From JBDHTS01 sp044221445 (GTDB lineage Bacteria > Pseudomonadota > Alphaproteobacteria > Micavibrionales > Micavibrionaceae), in NCBI GenBank assembly GCA_044221445.1, contig JBGAPF010000004.1:62001-126000 (forward strand): DNA of 64,000 bases, written 5' to 3'. Below, one piece after another: positions 60,310 to 64,000 of the stretch (the first letter of the stretch is position 1; every line of letters starts with the position of its first letter). Below the pieces are notes generated by a model. That model saw nothing but the letters and a program-made list of their open reading frames with translations. It searched no databases and had not been told where the DNA came from. Position numbers and translations under genes: made by a program.

Positions 60310-62070
60310 TTATAAATCTAGAATTGACTTTAAGCTCTTTCCATTTTCTATGATTTTTCTTTTTATTGCATTATAATATTCAAATAAGAATTTTAGATAT
60401 TTTTTATCTGTATAATGGAATAACACATTTATTTTATCAAATAATTCTTTATCTTTTATGGCGTCATTTATATTAATGTTAATATTGCTTTTGCCATATT
60501 TTTCAAATTTTAAATCAAAAACTTTGATGTCTATATTTTTCTCAAAATAATCTGGTTTAATTTGGTCTATTAAATTTAATAGTTGAAAAACAGACTTTGT
60601 TTTATTGAACATAATAGAGGAAATTCTGCCGTCTGATATGCCGATACTTTTAAAGTATAAAGATAAATACATTTTATAATTTTCATCTGTTATCGACTTT
60701 TTAACATTAATATTTTTGAATAGTTTTTCCAAGTGAGGTTGTAACAAATTAATTTCTACACATTCCAAATTCATTTCACTTACTAATTTCAATACTGTAT
60801 CTGAGTTGGTGCTGGGCAAATATTTATTTAATAATTTTCTTTGAATTTCTGTATTTGCCTCTGAGATAAATTTAGCGCAAAAATATTCTTGAAAAGATCT
60901 ATGGGTAAAAGAAATATTTAATCCGTCTTCAATCATTAAGCATACTGACTTAACCATATCTTCAAGAAAATGTTCGGAAAGATAATCTATCCCTGTAATT
61001 TTCTGGCAATTTTTCAAAATTTCTATGCATTCTAAAGACGTTAAAGTGAACATTCTTTTGTCGTAGCTAATTAAGCTGAATACAGAAAATACCTTAGCAA
61101 ATTCTTGAATATCCAAGTTTGTTCTTCTCTGCCTTTTGTAACCACCCTTTTTTGCATCATGTTGGTTGAATAATGCATTAAAGGCTTGATTATAAAAAAT
61201 GTTAATTCTGGAGGGTATGTCAGCATTTTCTCCAAATGTTAGTAACATGATCGATAATAAAAGTGGGTTAGATAAAAATGAAAAATGTTTAACAAATAAT
61301 GATTCTTCCATTTCTTTCATAAATATGTTTTTTACATTTTCATCAAAAGGAAGTTTTTCTATTAGCAATAGAGCGTTATTAAGTTTAAGAGGTTGAATTT
61401 TAAATATTGAAAAATTTTCTAACTTAATTAATTCGTCTTCTGGCCTAGAAGATATAAATATCGGGCATTTATCTGCTTTGTCAGATAAAGCTTGTATCTC
61501 AGAAACAACTTTTTCCCTCAAATCGTAACGAATTTCATCGTAACCATCTAAAAGAAAAAGGAAATGTCCGGCCGCAACGGCTTTGTCATAGTACTTTCCA
61601 GTGGTGTAAAATTTATTTTTATTTAAATAGTCATTTATAGCTTTGTTTAAATTATATTCTGTATTTAATTCTCTTAGTTCAATTAAGATAGGAACATAAC
61701 AAGTGTTATAAGAGTCTAAAAATAAATGTTTCATGAGGACCGATTTTCCGGTTCCTCCACTACCAAAAATTGCTATCCTATTGGAGTTTAATAGGCATTT
61801 TGATATATTTGGTTCCTCTATTTCTATGTCATCACATTTTATTCCTGTTGGTACATAGTACTTATAAAGATCAACAGACTTGTTGCTAAAGAAAAAAGTT
61901 TTAGATTTTGAGTATTTTTTAGAAGTTGTTAAAATATATTCTTTATATGATCTACGAAGCGATATATTGAATTTTTCTTCCATGTCTCTTAAATCTGAAT
62001 TCAAAGTTTTTGCTAAAGAGTTAAGGAGGCTTAATGCAATCTTATTTGCAGATTCATTATTTATTACCAT
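60310..62070 (-). CDS. NACHT-domain NTPase (probable bacterial NLR-like defence protein)
   Basis: 586 residues from the ATG at 62070, with GGGAG upstream; the frame extends to 62091. Walker A is FGSGGTGKSVLMKHLF (residues 102-117), Walker B with the extra acidic residues is FLFLLDGYDEIRYD (170-183), the sensor ISSRPEDE is at 207-213, and the winged-helix signature ISFTHRSFQEYFCAKFI is centred on residue 393. This is the NACHT arrangement. The N-terminal 90 residues and the C-terminal 180 residues match no effector or repeat I know. bNACHT proteins protect against phages; here that is inferred. It is strongly AT-rich and Lys/Asn/Ile-rich, unlike neighbours, indicating transfer. Confidence 0.85.
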   Translation of the reverse strand: MVINNESANKIALSLLNSLAKTLNSDLRDMEEKFNISLRRSYKEYILTTSKKYSKSKTFFFSNKSVDLYKYYVPTGIKCDDIEIEEPNISKCLLNSNRIAIFGSGGTGKSVLMKHLFLDSYNTCYVPILIELRELNTEYNLNKAINDYLNKNKFYTTGKYYDKAVAAGHFLFLLDGYDEIRYDLREKVVSEIQALSDKADKCPIFISSRPEDELIKLENFSIFKIQPLKLNNALLLIEKLPFDENVKNIFMKEMEESLFVKHFSFLSNPLLLSIMLLTFGENADIPSRINIFYNQAFNALFNQHDAKKGGYKRQRRTNLDIQEFAKVFSVFSLISYDKRMFTLTSLECIEILKNCQKITGIDYLSEHFLEDMVKSVCLMIEDGLNISFTHRSFQEYFCAKFISEANTEIQRKLLNKYLPSTNSDTVLKLVSEMNLECVEINLLQPHLEKLFKNINVKKSITDENYKMYLSLYFKSIGISDGRISSIMFNKTKSVFQLLNLIDQIKPDYFEKNIDIKVFDLKFEKYGKSNINININDAIKDKELFDKINVLFHYTDKKYLKFLFEYYNAIKRKIIENGKSLKSILDL

Positions 62071-62433
62071 TTGGCGTGCTCCCAAGTGCAAAAATGATAT
62101 TTTGATAGCGCTCTTATTGAGTCTGTGGTGGTACTAACGATGATTTGTATCATATCTGCTTCGTTTATTAAATCTCGAAGGCAATTACCTATCGTAGATT
62201 TTCTATAAGATAAGTGCTGTGTAAAAAGGTAAGCTTGTTAGAGTGTAAGAGAAGAATTTGAGTGTCGTTGTCAGTCATGATCAACCACAGACTGATTACA
62301 TCTGAATTCATCCCATAGCAAAACCAGCCTCCACCAAAATCCATGCTATACTCCTCCCACCACCACATATGCGGCCGCATTTCGGGCCGCTTTTTTTTAT
62401 GCCTGTTTTAGGCACAAACCAAAGGAGAGCCAT
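62071..62433. other. Intergenic region upstream of NACHT and the Phd-like gene
   Basis: No gene is visible. On the plus strand a TATACT (62347-62352) precedes a strong terminator-like hairpin, GCGGCC (62371-62376) with GGCCGC (62385-62390) and eight T (62391-62398). This is followed by TGCCT-GTTTT-AGGCA just before the ribosome binding site of the Phd-like gene. The AT-rich composition of the NACHT gene fades at about 62300. Confidence 0.5.
62371..62398 (+). terminator. Terminator or attenuator before the Phd-like gene
   Basis: A six-pair GC stem (GCGGCC/GGCCGC, loop GCATTTCG) followed by eight T. It lies between a possible -10 (62347) and the gene at 62434, so it may attenuate that gene or end an upstream transcript. 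Confidence 0.8.
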
Positions 62434-62643
62434 ATGAACGATCATTTCGAATGCGGTACGCACGATCTCAAATGCAATATATCGCGCTATCTGCAATGGC
62501 TGGAGGAGGGGACATACAAGGCGGTCATCGTCAAGCGCGGCAAACGCAAGGTCGGCATCCTCATGTCCATCGACCGCCTGGCCGGGCAGAGGGAAGAACG
62601 CGCCGCGCAAACCATGCCGGACTTAGTCCGAAATTCGGACTAG
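62434..62643 (+). CDS. Orphan Phd/YefM-like small protein
   Basis: 69 residues with AAAGGAG before the ATG. DLKCNISRYLQWLEEGTYKA and VIVKRGKRKVGILMSIDRLA resemble the N-terminal DNA-binding fold of Phd/YefM antitoxins (strand, helix, then VxxRGKxxxxL). No toxin gene follows; the next 430 bases are non-coding. It may be an orphan antitoxin or a small regulator. The terminator hairpin and a second small hairpin upstream hint at attenuation. Confidence 0.6.
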   Translation: MNDHFECGTHDLKCNISRYLQWLEEGTYKAVIVKRGKRKVGILMSIDRLAGQREERAAQTMPDLVRNSD

Positions 62644-63072
62644 CCATGACGGTCGTGGAAATATTGACATAAATATAAAATCGTTGGGCATTGGCGGTCG
62701 TGCATTCACTTGCCGGAAAATCGCTGAATGCCTTCAGGGCGTTCAGCCAAGGCGCGGCGGGCCGCGAACGGGACGGCCTGTTCGAGAGGCATGCGCATGG
62801 CCGGCGGGCGCCCGGCTGGTTTTCAACGCCTTGATACATAATGGTTTTCGTTCCTCCTGTTGGCGCCCGCCCTTGGTCGCTGACGTTAAACACCGCCAAA
62901 CGGACTGATAGCTCGCCCGGCCTGATCGTTTCGCGCAGCGTTTCCCGGAGGCGAAAAACCGGGGAACGGACTATTAAGCCCGCCCGGTTCGCCCGCATTA
63001 TTTTGTTGCCGCCAAAAGCGTGAAATATTATGGCTATGGTTTGCGCAGAGGTCTGAAAAGGGCGGGACGATC
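62644..63072. other. Intergenic stretch without a recognisable gene
   Basis: About 430 bases. Short open frames on both strands lack ribosome binding sites or homology. Two similar GC-rich blocks begin with ACGGACT (about 62899 and 62966) and both continue to CGCCCGG, but the similarity is weak. I see no RNA gene. Confidence 0.5.
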
Positions 63073-63936
63073 ATGGGGCTGGTGTATCAGTTGAAAACGG
63101 CGGCGGAGCAACCTTGTATCCCGGACGCCGATATCGCCCCCTTCTCCAGGGCGCAGCTTGATTACGCCGCGGACTGGCTGGCTGAAGCCCTGATGCATTC
63201 CCTGTTCGCCGGCCGCGAAGACCGGGCGGCGGCGGTCAGGAAGTTCGTGCTTGAATCGCTGGTCGTCCATGCCGCCGGGCTCGAAAACCGGGTGTCGCCG
63301 CGTTTGCCGTTTCCCCATGTCCTGGAAAACATGTTCAAGGATATGATCGAGCGGCGGACGGAGGGCGGCGCCGTCACGCTGGTCGTGGCCCCCGACGCCA
63401 GCATAACTAGCCCGGGATACCGCATGCCGCCCGGTTTCGAAGGACACGCCTTGCATCTGGGCGCCGAGGGCTGGATCGTCCGCTGCGACATGGTCGGCGG
63501 CCCGCGGTTCAGCTCGCTCAATCACCGTCTGCTCTATCAGGACCCGGACGCCCGGCCCGGCTTCGCGCTGGCCTCGCCGCATCTGCTCAGGAACCTGCCG
63601 CCCGCCATCCTCTCCGCCTATGTGCGCCGCGCCTTCATTACAGAGAAAGGCCAGGATATCTGCCAGATCGACGCCTGCCGCGATTTCGCCACGGTAACCG
63701 ACCCGTCCGTCGTGGTGCGCGATGTCGGGCCGCATAGGGTCTACAAGGCGCCCTGCGACCTGATCTATGCCCGCGGCGACGGTTTTGCGACGATACGGGC
63801 CGGCACGCATTTCCTGGGCGAGAATGGGAAGATAGCGCCGCTGTCGGAACTGGACCGGGTCATCCCCGTGCGGGAATATGCGCAGTCCAGGCAAAGCCCT
63901 GCGCCCTTCGCCAGAACCCGCCTGACGGTGGTTTGA
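63073..63936 (+). CDS. Hypothetical protein
   Basis: 287 residues from the ATG at 63073, with AAAGGGCGGGA upstream. No family is recognised. It has no signal peptide or membrane segment. The N-terminal part is helical (AADWLAEALMHSLFAGREDR; VRKFVLESLVVHAAGLENRV). The middle and end are beta-rich (GAVTLVVAPDASITSPGYRM; SVVVRDVGPHRVYKAPCDLI). There are several Asp/His residues but no clear catalytic motif. Its codon use fits the core genome. Confidence 0.65.
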   Translation: MGLVYQLKTAAEQPCIPDADIAPFSRAQLDYAADWLAEALMHSLFAGREDRAAAVRKFVLESLVVHAAGLENRVSPRLPFPHVLENMFKDMIERRTEGGAVTLVVAPDASITSPGYRMPPGFEGHALHLGAEGWIVRCDMVGGPRFSSLNHRLLYQDPDARPGFALASPHLLRNLPPAILSAYVRRAFITEKGQDICQIDACRDFATVTDPSVVVRDVGPHRVYKAPCDLIYARGDGFATIRAGTHFLGENGKIAPLSELDRVIPVREYAQSRQSPAPFARTRLTVV

Positions 63937-64000
63937 CGGCAGAGGGGGAAGCGGCGGCGCTTCTACGTCCGGGCCGGGGCCAGCGCATCCAAAACGAGAA

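Noticed and set aside
62325..62361. CCTCCACCA and CCCACCACCA strings resembling tRNA or tmRNA 3' ends near the NACHT gene
   Set aside because: No T-loop or acceptor stem pairing is present upstream, so no tRNA or tmRNA end is supported.
62561..62998. 145-codon minus-strand frame downstream of the Phd-like gene
   Set aside because: No ribosome binding site or homology, and it overlaps the Phd-like gene.
1..64000. CRISPR arrays, rRNA, tRNA genes and transposase genes
   Set aside because: I looked for regular spacer repeats, tRNA T-arm patterns and transposase motifs and found none convincing in the window.

Overview
The window looks like a chromosomal segment of an alphaproteobacterium, probably a Rhodospirillales- or Micavibrionales-type lineage. 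The reasons are a class I lysyl-tRNA synthetase, a GTCATCCCGGCGAAAGCCGG palindromic repeat typical of alphaproteobacteria, and generally GC-rich genes packed into operons whose stop and start codons overlap. The species cannot be named from sequence alone.

Region 1 (1-16.7 kb) is a heavy-metal and arsenic resistance island. It holds an ars operon on the minus strand (arsR, a DUF6428 gene, arsC, and the start of an aquaglyceroporin gene), then a czcCBA-type RND efflux operon with a TRASH/YHS protein. A Zn/Cd/Pb P-type ATPase and a His-rich NicO-like permease follow under one MerR-type promoter next to their merR gene. A periplasmic copper block comes next (multicopper oxidase, CopB, and a cupredoxin fused to a CusF domain), ending in a beheaded copper ATPase that still has an intact CueR-type promoter. 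Small secreted Cys/His-rich proteins precede two of these operons.

Region 2 (16.8-26.7 kb) is a genome graveyard and accessory zone. It contains a decayed Fic gene, a decayed WYL regulator, a Phd antitoxin beside an in-frame chimera of a PLD-domain protein and a flavohaemoprotein reductase tail, and an acetoin-reductase remnant. After these come a non-coding stretch of direct and inverted repeats, a DUF4037 gene paired with a trypsin-like protease gene, a class A beta-lactamase, a DUF1801 gene and a DUF883-like gene.

Region 3 (26.7-50.6 kb) is a surface-glycan locus. Two long minus-strand operons carry pseB, pseC, pseG, pseI and pseF for CMP-pseudaminic acid, together with glycosyltransferases, an ABC flippase, methyltransferases, acyltransferases, an AsnB-like amidotransferase, a NeuB/PseI paralogue that has lost both metal-binding histidines, and a UDP-xylose synthase-like gene. 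No standard PseH is evident.

Region 4 (50.6-64 kb) is mostly housekeeping: a pilin-like protein, lysK, a tandem GNAT protein, a response regulator-histidine kinase-nitroreductase operon, and uvrB. Upstream of the two-component operon lie two tandem, structurally covarying small-RNA genes. Each has an OmpR/PhoB-type direct-repeat box, an anti-Shine-Dalgarno CUCCUCA hairpin loop and a strong terminator. This is the most interesting undescribed element here. Downstream of uvrB is an AT-rich, probably acquired NACHT NTPase gene (a likely phage-defence protein), then an orphan Phd-like gene and an unknown gene.
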